Source: Flavobacterium circumlabens (GTDB lineage Bacteria > Bacteroidota > Bacteroidia > Flavobacteriales > Flavobacteriaceae). From it: 64,000 bases of DNA. How positions within the stretch are numbered: the stretch's first letter is position 1; each line of letters opens with the position of its first letter. The stretch lies in the NCBI RefSeq assembly GCF_004345565.1, contig NZ_SLWA01000003.1, forward strand, positions 310,001-374,000, in the 5' to 3' direction. This document shows positions 52,664 to 61,324 of the stretch, in pieces. A program made the translations under genes and the position numbers. Under the pieces are notes generated by a model. It did no database searches. It saw only the letters and a program-made list of their open reading frames with translations, and was not told the DNA's origin.

Positions 52664-53347
52664 TTAGTGCTGCTCCAGGGCTCTCTGCGCATATATATCT
52701 TCGCGATGGCTTATTCTTATTTCGGACATGATTAAGTATACTGACAGACTGATCACAGAAGCAAAAAAGCACCATACCGATACCATATAACTTTCATAAA
52801 AAATAGTGGTAACTACATAAGATATCAGCACTAAAACCCCTAGCCACCACATGCGTCTTATATGGGAAAAGAAGGGCGGAAGAATTGTCGCAACAATATA
52901 AAGAAATCCACCCAGTATTCTGAAAGTTTCCGGATAGGTCTGGATATAGGCTATGTGATAACAGTCAATTTCTGATCTGATATTGAAATTAAAGAGGCAG
53001 TAGGAGAGGTACACCGACACAAGTACTCCAATTCCTACCAGTATTTTTTGTATCTGTTTTCGGGTTTGTTCTTTCTCCAGCATAAGTATGGAAAGCGGAA
53101 CCCAGACAGGCCAGAGAATCTGCGCGATAATCAGGTAAAAATAAGTGATGTCGGTTTGCAGGTACGACCATTTCGCATCGGGAATGGACAGCCATAAAAA
53201 ACCTTCGGCAAACTGCTGTATAGCAAATATTAAAGGGATCATGGCAAACATGGTCTGTGAGGGATGCTGTACTTTTTTTATCGAGACAATACTAATGACT
53301 GTCAGGATAATACCGGCACTAAAGCTTGCTGTAGCAGAAAAACACAT
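52664..53347 (-). CDS. DUF6629 family membrane protein
   Basis: 227 residues beginning MCFSATASFSAGIILTVISI, the mark of this family, with about seven transmembrane helices. AIQQFAEGFLWLS fits too. The function is unknown. It follows a small 35-codon gene on the same strand by 14 bases. Confidence 0.8.
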   Translation of the reverse strand: MCFSATASFSAGIILTVISIVSIKKVQHPSQTMFAMIPLIFAIQQFAEGFLWLSIPDAKWSYLQTDITYFYLIIAQILWPVWVPLSILMLEKEQTRKQIQKILVGIGVLVSVYLSYCLFNFNIRSEIDCYHIAYIQTYPETFRILGGFLYIVATILPPFFSHIRRMWWLGVLVLISYVVTTIFYESYMVSVWCFFASVISLSVYLIMSEIRISHREDIYAQRALEQH

Positions 53348-53361
53348 ATTGAGATAGATTT

Positions 53362-53469
53362 TTAAGGTTTGGAATTGGCTGAATTTGTTTTGACTTTTCT
53401 GCCTACAGTATCCATAAGTATGGTTGCTGTTAAAGCGGCTAATGCGATAAGCGCGAATATTGTTCTCAT
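53362..53469 (-). CDS. Small single-span peptide (35 aa)
   Basis: ATG at 53469 to TAA at 53362. The sequence is MRTIFALIALAALTATIL then a polar tail ending SANSKP. It has a hydrophobic N-terminal helix and a basic tail. It is 14 bases before the DUF6629 gene, with no family known. It may be a small membrane peptide. Confidence 0.45.
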   Translation of the reverse strand: MRTIFALIALAALTATILMDTVGRKVKTNSANSKP

Positions 53470-53632
53470 GATTTTTTTTTTAAGGATTTAGGATTAAATT
53501 CTTTGTAGATTCCTGCAAATTTGGTGTAAGCAGGCCAGTGCATCAATGATTAGAAACATGGAAATAAGTGATTTACGACACTTTTAGCCTGTTTTTTTTA
53601 CTGTATTTTTACTATGTTTTTAAAGAAAAAAA

Positions 53633-54235
53633 ATGGCGTTATTAATTTTTGTCAGACATGGACAATCCCTTTACAATCTGGAGAACCGTTTTACAGGAAC
53701 GCTGGATATTTCCCTAACTCTGCTTGGAAAAGAACAGGCAAAATCTGCGGGGGGAAAACTCAAAGGATATGTTTTTTGCATGGCATATACTTCAATGCTC
53801 ATAAGGGCACAGGAAAGTCTGGAGATTATTCTAAAGGAAATGCATGTCAAGATTCCAACTGTAAAAAACAGCGCTTTTAACGAACGGATGTATGGTTCAC
53901 TGCAAGGGCTCAATAAAGAGGAAACTGCAAAAAAGTACGGACTTGCTCAGGTAGAAATATGGAGAAGAAGTTATGATGTCTGCCCACCCGGAGGAGAAAG
54001 TCTACTGCAGACCTACAACCGCGTCATTCCTTACTATAAAACCCAAATCGAACCTAAATTAAAAATGGGGCAGAATGTGTTAATAGTAGCTCATGGCAAT
54101 AGCTTAAGATCCCTGATGATGTATCTTGAAAACATCAGCCCGGTTGATATTGTCAAAGTAAATATTCCCACAGGCCTGCCCCGAGTATATGATTTCAACA
54201 ATCAGTTACAGCTCTCGGGGGTAAAGTACCTTTAA
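53633..54235 (+). CDS. gpmA: 2,3-bisphosphoglycerate-dependent phosphoglycerate mutase
   Basis: 200 residues. Catalytic RHGQSLYN with the phospho-His, FTGTLDISLTLLGKEQA, NERMYGSLQGLNKEE and the second catalytic His in AHGNSLRSLMM. It interconverts 3- and 2-phosphoglycerate in glycolysis. It is divergent from the DUF6629 genes and placed beside glycogen or mannan-like genes. It may be a second isozyme for stress or low-oxygen glycolysis, an inference from context. Confidence 0.9.
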   Translation: MALLIFVRHGQSLYNLENRFTGTLDISLTLLGKEQAKSAGGKLKGYVFCMAYTSMLIRAQESLEIILKEMHVKIPTVKNSAFNERMYGSLQGLNKEETAKKYGLAQVEIWRRSYDVCPPGGESLLQTYNRVIPYYKTQIEPKLKMGQNVLIVAHGNSLRSLMMYLENISPVDIVKVNIPTGLPRVYDFNNQLQLSGVKYL

Positions 54236-54357
54236 ATTAAAGCAATAATGAAATTTTCTTGCAGTTTAAGTATGGTGTATAAATCTGATTACTACAGTTC
54301 CTGGTTGTAGCTGCAATTTCATTTTATTTTAAGAAGCATTTTTGATAATGATATATA

Positions 54358-56706
54358 TTACACTCCAATGGCTTCAAGGAGATTGATTTTGTTTGTATTT
54401 TTATGATGCTCTTTTTCAGAAAAATATTTTTCCATTGTTAGACGAGCCATCAAATAACTTACGGTTGATTCTGCACCCTGGTTCAGATTAATATAATTTT
54501 CTTCCAAACCATCATAACATCCGCCAGTGCATGGATTATATATGATCTGATTCAAATGATTGTTCCCTAAGAACCAGCTAAAGGCGATTTCCATTTTTTC
54601 CAAATAGGATGAATTTGTAAAAACAGTACTAAATCTGTCAAGAGCAAGAATAGTATAAGCAACATCAATGGGCTGTTCTCCGCCTAGAGTTTCTTTTTTT
54701 TGCATTTTAGAGTCAAGCCACCCTTTGTTTGATATTACTTTGATTTTATCCTCGGTAAAAATATGAGATAAAAGAAAATCGAAGGATTCTTTGGCAACTT
54801 CTTTATATTGATATTCACCTGTAGCCAGGTAGGCACAAAGAAGTGCTTCAGGTATGATGCTGTTCCCATAAGTCAGGTAACTTTCAAACCATTTCCAATG
54901 TGATTTACATTCATGTCGGTACATTTCCACCAATCGATTTGACAGCAATTTAATCAGTGCAGTATTTTCAAAATTGACACTATTTTTGTTACGATAATAA
55001 ATACCTTTAATGATAAATGCCATCGCTCTTGTTGAATGGATAGTATTGACTCTTGTCAACGCCTTATTCATAGTTATTGCTGCATCTAAAGTAAATCCGA
55101 TGGGAAAAATATTGGAAAGAGACAGCATGAAACCCAGGGACCAAATTGCCCTTCCATTGGAATCTTCCAGATTTTCATTGTTTTGCATGGTAAATTTTTC
55201 TTCTTTACTGACATAGTTCAAAAAACTCCCATTTTGCTGCAGGCAAAATTTGATAAAGCTGTAATATTTTATTATTAGCTCTAAATCTTCCGGATTTCTT
55301 TTTAATTCATAATGCTGGCAGACAGCCACTAATGCACGCGCGTTGTCATCCAAAGTATAGCCTGTATTCAGATCAGGATGATTAATGACCGAAAATTGTA
55401 TCATAGCAAATGAAGTGGTCATTTTTTTGAGATGCTCCAAATTAATTTTCGGAATTTTGTAATGTAATGCTATTTTTTTTCCGATCGTTTTTTTAAATAA
55501 TCCCGCATGTTTAATTGCAGAGTTTTCCCATGCTGTAGGGGCCATTTTATGTATGCCGTTAGCAGAAATATTTTTGCGCAACTGTGAATTTTTCAAAAGC
55601 ATCATGACCTGCTCAGCCAATTGCACCGTATTTCCAAATTCAATAATAATCCCTGTTCCATCCTCAAGTACTTCAAGGGCGTGCGGAATAGGTGTAGATA
55701 TAATGGGACAGCCACAGCTTATAGCATAGGAAAACGTACCGCTTACTGCCTGATGCGGGTCATTGGAGGTAAATAAATATATATCTGTAAGCTGTAGATA
55801 TTCCAGTAACTCCTCTAATGGCAAATATGAATTAATGAATTTAACGTGCGCTTGCAGCCCTAAGATTTCGATTCTCTTTTTAAGAAAATCACGGTATTTC
55901 TCCCCTTCATTTTTAACTACTGAAGGGTGCGTTTTTCCAATAATCAGAAATAAGATATCTGGATTCTGACTGGCAATAACTGGTAATGCATCTAATGTGG
56001 TTTCAATTGATTTTCCGCAACTAAGGAGTCCAAAAGTAGATATTACCTTTCTGCCTGAAAGACCATACTTTTCTTTTAAAGTTTCTTTTTCCATATGTTT
56101 GACCAAATGGGTGCCGTGGGCGATAACCGTAATTTTGTCCGTAGCAATGCCATAGACGCTCTCCAGTATTTTAGCCGATCTTTGGGTCATGACTATAAAT
56201 CCGTCGATAAGTGCATCCATTGCCATAATGTTTTGTTTCATCCCTTTATCCGGATTTGGCAAAACAGTATGAAGGACGATTAAAACGGGTTTTATGGATG
56301 ACTTTAAAAATTGGATTAAATCGACTTCATTGTTTTTAAACAGCCCGAATTCGTGTTGTATTAAAAGTAGTTCGACTGCTTTATCATTATTACAGTAGTC
56401 GGAAAGTTTATGATAGGAACCCGGAAGATCTGTTTTAAGAATTTGATCAACAATAGCGCCATAAGTGTAGTTTTCGTTGGTTGGTTCCAATGCTGCAACC
56501 TTTATGGTAAAAGAGCGTTCAAATTTATTATTTAAAGCAGCGATTAAGTCCTCAGAATAGGTTGCAATGCCACATTCCCGGGCAGGATAGGAGGTAATAA
56601 ATATAATTTCAGGAGTTTTATCTTCCTTATTTTTATGTGAAATAGCTCGATTGTCTTTCTTTGCCCATAGGCTGCTATGGCTGCGAAGCGGAGTATTAAT
56701 TATCAT
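54358..56706 (-). CDS. GT4 glycosyltransferase with C-terminal α-helical glycosidase-like domain
   Basis: 782 residues. The N-terminal about 405 are GT-B type GT4: ARECGIATYSEDLIAAL, VIAHGTHLVKHM, STFGLLSCGKSIETTLDAL, GCPIISTPIPHALEVL. The C-terminal about 430-770 is an all-helical toroid-like domain with TGYTLDDNARALVAV and GGEQPIDVAYTILALDRF. It probably synthesises or processes mannosyl glycans. It overlaps the next upstream gene (GH130) by 11 bases, so the two enzymes are likely coupled. Confidence 0.85.
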   Translation of the reverse strand: MIINTPLRSHSSLWAKKDNRAISHKNKEDKTPEIIFITSYPARECGIATYSEDLIAALNNKFERSFTIKVAALEPTNENYTYGAIVDQILKTDLPGSYHKLSDYCNNDKAVELLLIQHEFGLFKNNEVDLIQFLKSSIKPVLIVLHTVLPNPDKGMKQNIMAMDALIDGFIVMTQRSAKILESVYGIATDKITVIAHGTHLVKHMEKETLKEKYGLSGRKVISTFGLLSCGKSIETTLDALPVIASQNPDILFLIIGKTHPSVVKNEGEKYRDFLKKRIEILGLQAHVKFINSYLPLEELLEYLQLTDIYLFTSNDPHQAVSGTFSYAISCGCPIISTPIPHALEVLEDGTGIIIEFGNTVQLAEQVMMLLKNSQLRKNISANGIHKMAPTAWENSAIKHAGLFKKTIGKKIALHYKIPKINLEHLKKMTTSFAMIQFSVINHPDLNTGYTLDDNARALVAVCQHYELKRNPEDLELIIKYYSFIKFCLQQNGSFLNYVSKEEKFTMQNNENLEDSNGRAIWSLGFMLSLSNIFPIGFTLDAAITMNKALTRVNTIHSTRAMAFIIKGIYYRNKNSVNFENTALIKLLSNRLVEMYRHECKSHWKWFESYLTYGNSIIPEALLCAYLATGEYQYKEVAKESFDFLLSHIFTEDKIKVISNKGWLDSKMQKKETLGGEQPIDVAYTILALDRFSTVFTNSSYLEKMEIAFSWFLGNNHLNQIIYNPCTGGCYDGLEENYINLNQGAESTVSYLMARLTMEKYFSEKEHHKNTNKINLLEAIGV

Positions 56707-57742
56707 TTTTTGTAGTATTAAGCATTAATTCATTGATTAAACCAGATAAGCTAACCGATACGCAGGCTATGTGTTCATCTGCAGCGCCATAATAAATATA
56801 TAAAGTGTCCTTAAAAATAGCTGTTCCTGTTGGGAAACACACATTGTTTACTTCTCCTTCCAGTTCCCAATCCCTTTTTGGACTAAAGAGAGGATAGGGA
56901 AGGCGGGCTATTTCGATCTGTGGATTATCTAGATCCAATAAAGCTGCACAGGCTGAATATATGCGTCCCTTGATACTATCTTTGACGCCATGGTAAATAA
57001 TAAGCCATCCGTGTGGTGTTTCTATTGGCGGACATCCCCCGCCAACATAGCTGGATTCATGATCGTACCTTGATGTTAGTAAGATATGGTCATTAAAATT
57101 CAGGAAATAATTTTTGTAGAATGCAGGTGTTAAATCTTTTAGTGATTTGACTGCAACAATAATCTGTATTTCTGGTTTGATGCGATGCATAAAACAGAAC
57201 TTGCCATTAATTTTTCTTGGAAAGAAAATTACATTTTTATCCGATAAGAGTATTTTTTTACCTTCTTTTTCAGTAATTCCATTTTGCTGGTTGTATCTGA
57301 AATATTTGCTGCTGATGTTTCTTTTAGAACTGGTCAGCTCACTAAATTCTTTATAGGTTATAGTGGGTACTATTATCCCTTTTTTTTCAAAATGAATCAA
57401 ATCTTTTGAAACTGCCAGGCAGCCCAAGGCATTTACCCCATCAAAAGCGGTATAGGTCATATAATACAACCCTTCTATTTTTACAATTCTTGGATCTTCC
57501 AATCCATGACTTTCATAATTAAATTCAGCAGAAAGAATAGGTATGCTGTCACGCTGTATAACACTCAAAGGACCGTCTAGTTTACAATAGCCGATTGTTG
57601 AATGGTTACCCTGGCTCACAGCGCGGTAAAAAAGATGAAGCAAATCTCCGCTTTTGACAACAGCCGGATTCATTACACCTTCATTCTCAAAGACAAGTTC
57701 CGTTTTCTCAAGTACAATTCCTTCTCTTTTTATCGATATCAT
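56696..57742 (-). CDS. GH130-family glycoside phosphorylase/hydrolase
   Basis: 348 residues of a five-bladed β-propeller. Typical stretches are MNPAVVKSGDLLHLFYRAV, GLEDPRIVKIEGLYYMTYTAFDG and GGGCPPIETPHGWLIIYHGV. GH130 enzymes cleave β-mannosides with phosphate or water. It is coupled with the GT4 gene. The substrate may be a β-1,2- or β-1,4-mannoside. Confidence 0.87.
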   Translation of the reverse strand: MISIKREGIVLEKTELVFENEGVMNPAVVKSGDLLHLFYRAVSQGNHSTIGYCKLDGPLSVIQRDSIPILSAEFNYESHGLEDPRIVKIEGLYYMTYTAFDGVNALGCLAVSKDLIHFEKKGIIVPTITYKEFSELTSSKRNISSKYFRYNQQNGITEKEGKKILLSDKNVIFFPRKINGKFCFMHRIKPEIQIIVAVKSLKDLTPAFYKNYFLNFNDHILLTSRYDHESSYVGGGCPPIETPHGWLIIYHGVKDSIKGRIYSACAALLDLDNPQIEIARLPYPLFSPKRDWELEGEVNNVCFPTGTAIFKDTLYIYYGAADEHIACVSVSLSGLINELMLNTTKNDN

Positions 57743-57866
57743 TATGCTGATTTTAAATAATTAAGGCAGCCTTCCGGCACGCTTTATTTTAGTACAATTC
57801 TGTAATTATCCACAGCTGTAATAAAAATCGAGAGCAGTCAGTCCCCTCTATTTTTATTATTTCAGT

Positions 57867-58535
57867 TTACAACGAGGCATAATCATATTCTATAACAAGA
57901 TCATTATCAATAGACCATATACCCGGAGTTTTCCAGACGATTTGTTCCACCTGATCTTTTTGGAAAATAGAATCGACAAAACCTGTAAGCTTTACATGGG
58001 TGCCATCTACTATGACTGTAATCTCTTTCTCATTTACTCCCCAGGCTCTTTTGAGTGCTTTTTCAATGTCCTTTTTTTCGATTGCATTTGCAATGTCCGA
58101 TTTGATTTTAATATCATTAGTAACACCTCTAACTCCCGGAAGGTAACTGATACAATTTTTTGCATCCTGTTTTTGAAAATTCCAGGTCAGTTCGCCTTCT
58201 AAATTTACCCAGCCATCTTCTACCTTTACTTTTACATGGTCTTCCGAAACAGCCCAATTATCTTTTAAGGCTTTTAAGACTTCGTTGGCAATATCATTAT
58301 CTGTTTTGGTAAGGTTATTAGAGTATTTAATCTCTATTTGCTCCACAACCGCTTTTACGCCAGCCACATTTTTAGCGGCAGTTTCAGCCTCCTTTTTTTT
58401 GTAATAACCGTCTACGGTCCCCGTTAGGGTAACCACTCCGTCTTTTACGGTTACTCCAATTTCTGCAGCATGCAAAAGCGGTTCCCATTTAATAGCATTC
58501 TGAACATCCTTCTGTAATTCTTCGTTGGTTCTCAT
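57867..58535 (-). CDS. Three-BON-domain protein
   Basis: 222 residues, paralogue of the proteins at 36936 and 51834, with MRTNEELQKDVQNAIKWEP, KDGVVTLTGTVDGYYKKKEA, EDGWVNLEGELTWNFQ and DGTHVKLTGFVDSIFQ. It has the same three-repeat plan and no signal peptide. The upstream gap holds the 14-base palindrome AGGAAAATTTTCCT at 58580-58593, a possible operator. Confidence 0.9.
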   Translation of the reverse strand: MRTNEELQKDVQNAIKWEPLLHAAEIGVTVKDGVVTLTGTVDGYYKKKEAETAAKNVAGVKAVVEQIEIKYSNNLTKTDNDIANEVLKALKDNWAVSEDHVKVKVEDGWVNLEGELTWNFQKQDAKNCISYLPGVRGVTNDIKIKSDIANAIEKKDIEKALKRAWGVNEKEITVIVDGTHVKLTGFVDSIFQKDQVEQIVWKTPGIWSIDNDLVIEYDYASL

Positions 58536-58732
58536 AATTGTGTATTTAAAAATTATAATTCATTTTAGTAACTCCTGAAAGGAAAATTTTCCTGCGAATA
58601 CTAAGGTTTATTTCTCATAACGGAAATACAATCCCCAGATAATACTGAATGCTCTGATAACAAGCAATAGCTTTGATTGCAATTCCTTTTTGCAGGGTAT
58701 AGCAGTTTATTTTAAAAAGAATATTTTCCATT

Positions 58733-59131
58733 TTAACTATTCTTAAAGTCAAACTTTTTAAAATGTTCCCCAACAAATATTTGTTGCTGATCACATGTCA
58801 ATTTATCGGTGTTTTCGGCATCGATTTTAATTTTGCCAAAACTATTGTCTTTTTGCAAAAAGTGCAGTAATTCAGTTTTTGCTGTAGTAGGTCCAAATAA
58901 TAGCAGTTGATTAAAGTCAGCGGCTATGGCTGCAATTTTTTTAAAATAAGCCCTTTGTTTGTCCTGCTCTTTATGATGCATTTCATTTTCGCTTCTTTGC
59001 AGCGTTTCATGTTTGTCCTGAATATCAAATTCAGAGATTATAGACTTTGGCTCTTTATCACTGCCTGAAAAATCGATTAAATTTGCGGCGGCATGATCTA
59101 AATAAATGCCTAATTGTTTTATAGTTTTCAT
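58733..59131 (-). CDS. eRF1-domain-3-like small protein
   Basis: 132 residues. The N-terminus LGIYLDHAAANLIDF and the end LLLFGPTTAKTELLHFLQKD, then VGEHFKKF, resemble a family of small bacterial proteins with an eRF1/Host-attachment-like fold, sometimes called translational machinery proteins. Its role is unknown. It lies 28 bases after the YflT-like gene on the same strand. Confidence 0.6.
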   Translation of the reverse strand: MKTIKQLGIYLDHAAANLIDFSGSDKEPKSIISEFDIQDKHETLQRSENEMHHKEQDKQRAYFKKIAAIAADFNQLLLFGPTTAKTELLHFLQKDNSFGKIKIDAENTDKLTCDQQQIFVGEHFKKFDFKNS

Positions 59132-59159
59132 TTTTTTTAAGGTAAAGTTTTATTGCTTT

Positions 59160-59717
59160 TTATTGCGTTATTGCTGCTTCAATTTCCTCAGGAGAAATAT
59201 CGTTTTCTTCTTTTATACCGTTTTCTTTAGGGATATGGATGCCGAGTACTTTCCTGGCTTTTTCGTTGTTAGCTTTGCTCCCATGTACCAATAACATAAA
59301 TTTACCTGCCTTGATTTCAGTTTCATATTTCAGTACCTCATGATTTGAAATTCCCAAGCTTACGAGTGCCGCTGCAATAACACTGGTGCCTCCCAGTAAT
59401 GCTGCACCTTCAAGCGCTCCAATAATGGCTGAAACAAGAGGCCCTGCTACAAGCAGTGGGCCAAGTCCGGGAATAAAAAAGAAAGCAGATCCAAATAAAA
59501 GCCCCCAGAATCCTCCCCAGAAAGCACCAAAACTGCCCCATTTTTTCATGCGGTCTCCAATATTATAATAACCTGTTACGGTCTCCTGAGAATGATAATC
59601 CGATCCTATGATTGATAGTTGAGTCATATCAAACCCGCTTTTTTCAAGTTTCTTAATCGCCGTTTCAGCTTTAAGATGAGTAGTGTAAAAGGCAACCAAT
59701 GTATTTGTGTTTTTCAT
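59160..59717 (-). CDS. YflT/DUF1269-like glycine-rich membrane protein
   Basis: 185 residues. The N-terminal about 50 look like the YflT stress domain (VAFYTTHLKAETAIKKLEKSG, MTQLSIIGSDYHSQE). Then come Gly-rich hydrophobic helices (GAFWGGFWGLLFGSAFFFIPG, GPLLVAGPLVSAIIGALEGA) and a short α/β tail. This is the pattern of DUF1269/general stress protein 17M-like proteins. It lies 2 bases after the BON relic. Confidence 0.8.
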   Translation of the reverse strand: MKNTNTLVAFYTTHLKAETAIKKLEKSGFDMTQLSIIGSDYHSQETVTGYYNIGDRMKKWGSFGAFWGGFWGLLFGSAFFFIPGLGPLLVAGPLVSAIIGALEGAALLGGTSVIAAALVSLGISNHEVLKYETEIKAGKFMLLVHGSKANNEKARKVLGIHIPKENGIKEENDISPEEIEAAITQ

Positions 59718-59718
59718 A

Positions 59719-60425
59719 TTAATAAAATTTAGCGAGCTGTTTATAAAAAAGATTCAGTGTTATTCTTGTATTTTCATGGATTACTTTGAGATTGTTTACC
59801 ACATTTCGTACTCCGGGCGTTTTCCACGCAATTTTTGCAGCCAGCTCTTTCTGATATCTCGAATCCACAGTACCTTCCAGAGTTACTTCATTTTCGAAAA
59901 CTTCTACTGAAATGCCTGCAAGATCAATTGCGGTATGGTTTTGAAGAGCACGTTTGATAATCTATTTATTAATCGGGGCAGTAAGGCCTGATTCTATAGA
60001 AATATTATTGAGCACACCCTTTACGCCAATCACATTATTTACCGCTTTTGTTGCGGCCTGTTTCTTATGCCATTCCAGCTGTTCGGTAAGAGTTACGTAT
60101 CCATTTTTTACCTGAACCTGAATGCTGTCGTTTATCGTGTTCCAGTTCCATTTGAAAGCATTTAGTATTGTCTGGGAAATATCATAATCGTTTTTTTGTT
60201 CCCAGCTATTTGTTTTTATTTTTATATTTTCCAGGACTTCCAGGACTCCGGGAACCTGTTTTGCCGTATTTTTTGCTTTTGTTCTTTTTTCGGGTAAATG
60301 ACAAAGCCGCTTAAGGTGATAATACCACCATTTGCATTAACTTCAATGCATGTTGCATTTAACTGAGGTTCCCGGTTGATAGCATCCTGAACATCTCTTT
60401 GTAAAATCTCATTTTTTTTCATCAT
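59719..60425 (-). pseudogene. Three-BON-domain gene broken by frameshift and stop
   Basis: From the ATG at 60425 the frame reads MMKKNEILQRDVQDAINREP, then GGIITLSGFVIY; a one-base shift near 60285-60300 moves it to LPEKRTKAKNTAKQVPGVLE. The second BON follows as VKNGYVTLTEQLEWHKKQAA. An in-frame TAG at 59962-59964 follows LTAPINK. The third BON continues as NEVTLEGTVDSRYQKE and ISVEVFE. Total length and order equal the intact paralogues. Two independent lesions make it a pseudogene rather than a sequencing error. Confidence 0.85.
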
Positions 60426-60569
60426 CGTTCATTTAAAATTTAATAAGCCAGAGATTTCTCTTATTTATTTGCATTGCAAAGTTGGAGTAACGGTATAGGA
60501 TTTGAAATGACAGACATCCAAAATAAAAATGATGTAAGGCACTTTTCATTATATCATGTGGATATTAAA

Positions 60570-61106
60570 CTAAACCGAGACAAAAAAGGTTTCCCTATTA
60601 AATTTTCCCGACTCAAAATGCCAATCCAGATTAATTACTTTTTTGATCACTTTTTTCAGTTCTACCGCATCGTTTGATTTCTTAATGTAAATGTTTGCCC
60701 CTGCAATGAAAATAGCTTCATTACTAAGCTTTGCCAATGGATCATAAACTATAATGGGAAGATCTTTGTTTTTCCTGTCATTTCTTACAGAAACAATTTC
60801 ATCCAGGCATTTGAAGCTTTTTTCATTTAAATTAAAAAACAGCATTGGACTAGTTATAGGCTCCTCTTTCAAAAATTTCAAGCATAATTTTACATTTTTA
60901 AATACGGTAATGGGATACTTAAAATCTAAATTGCTAAGGACAATGTGAAAAACATCTGCTATTTTATAATCATCTTTATAAGTAGTATGCTCCTTTTTTT
61001 GGTATTGTTGTACATAAGAATACTTTTTTGGTTTCGATGTCAAAGAAGCAACATATGTCACTAATTGGAAATGAGTTAAAGCAGAACAAAAAATGATTTG
61101 TATCAC
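60570..61106 (-). CDS. Receiver-like protein lacking the phospho-acceptor Asp
   Basis: 178 residues; the C-terminal about 120 align with the receiver at 37751. SPMLFFNLNEKSFKCLDEI matches PDIIFLDLNMPIMSG, and the phospho-Asp is replaced by N92. The Lys is kept (YIKKSND), as is the tail KFNRETFFVSV. The first about 45 residues have no match and the start is unsure. It cannot be phosphorylated in the usual way. It may be an atypical receiver or a decaying copy. Confidence 0.65.
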   Translation of the reverse strand: MIQIIFCSALTHFQLVTYVASLTSKPKKYSYVQQYQKKEHTTYKDDYKIADVFHIVLSNLDFKYPITVFKNVKLCLKFLKEEPITSPMLFFNLNEKSFKCLDEIVSVRNDRKNKDLPIIVYDPLAKLSNEAIFIAGANIYIKKSNDAVELKKVIKKVINLDWHFESGKFNRETFFVSV

Positions 61107-61324
61107 TTTGCTGGCTAGGAATTAATTGAAATGAACCAAAGTTTTGTAATAGCATATATGCAGTGCAAATGATGTATTGAGTAAAGAAAATGTTGTGATA
61201 ATACCATATATTGTTAATTCATTGACAATGTGTTAATTGTGTTGCAATATTCACATAAAAAGCTATTTACCGGTTTAAAATAGCCGACCTTTATAAAGAT
61301 CATCATAATTTGATCACTGTGGTG
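61107..61324. other. Divergent intergenic region
   Basis: No gene seen. It contains short palindromes such as CATTGACAATG (about 61227) but no clear -7 element. It is the likely promoter region of the FixL-like operon. Confidence 0.4.
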
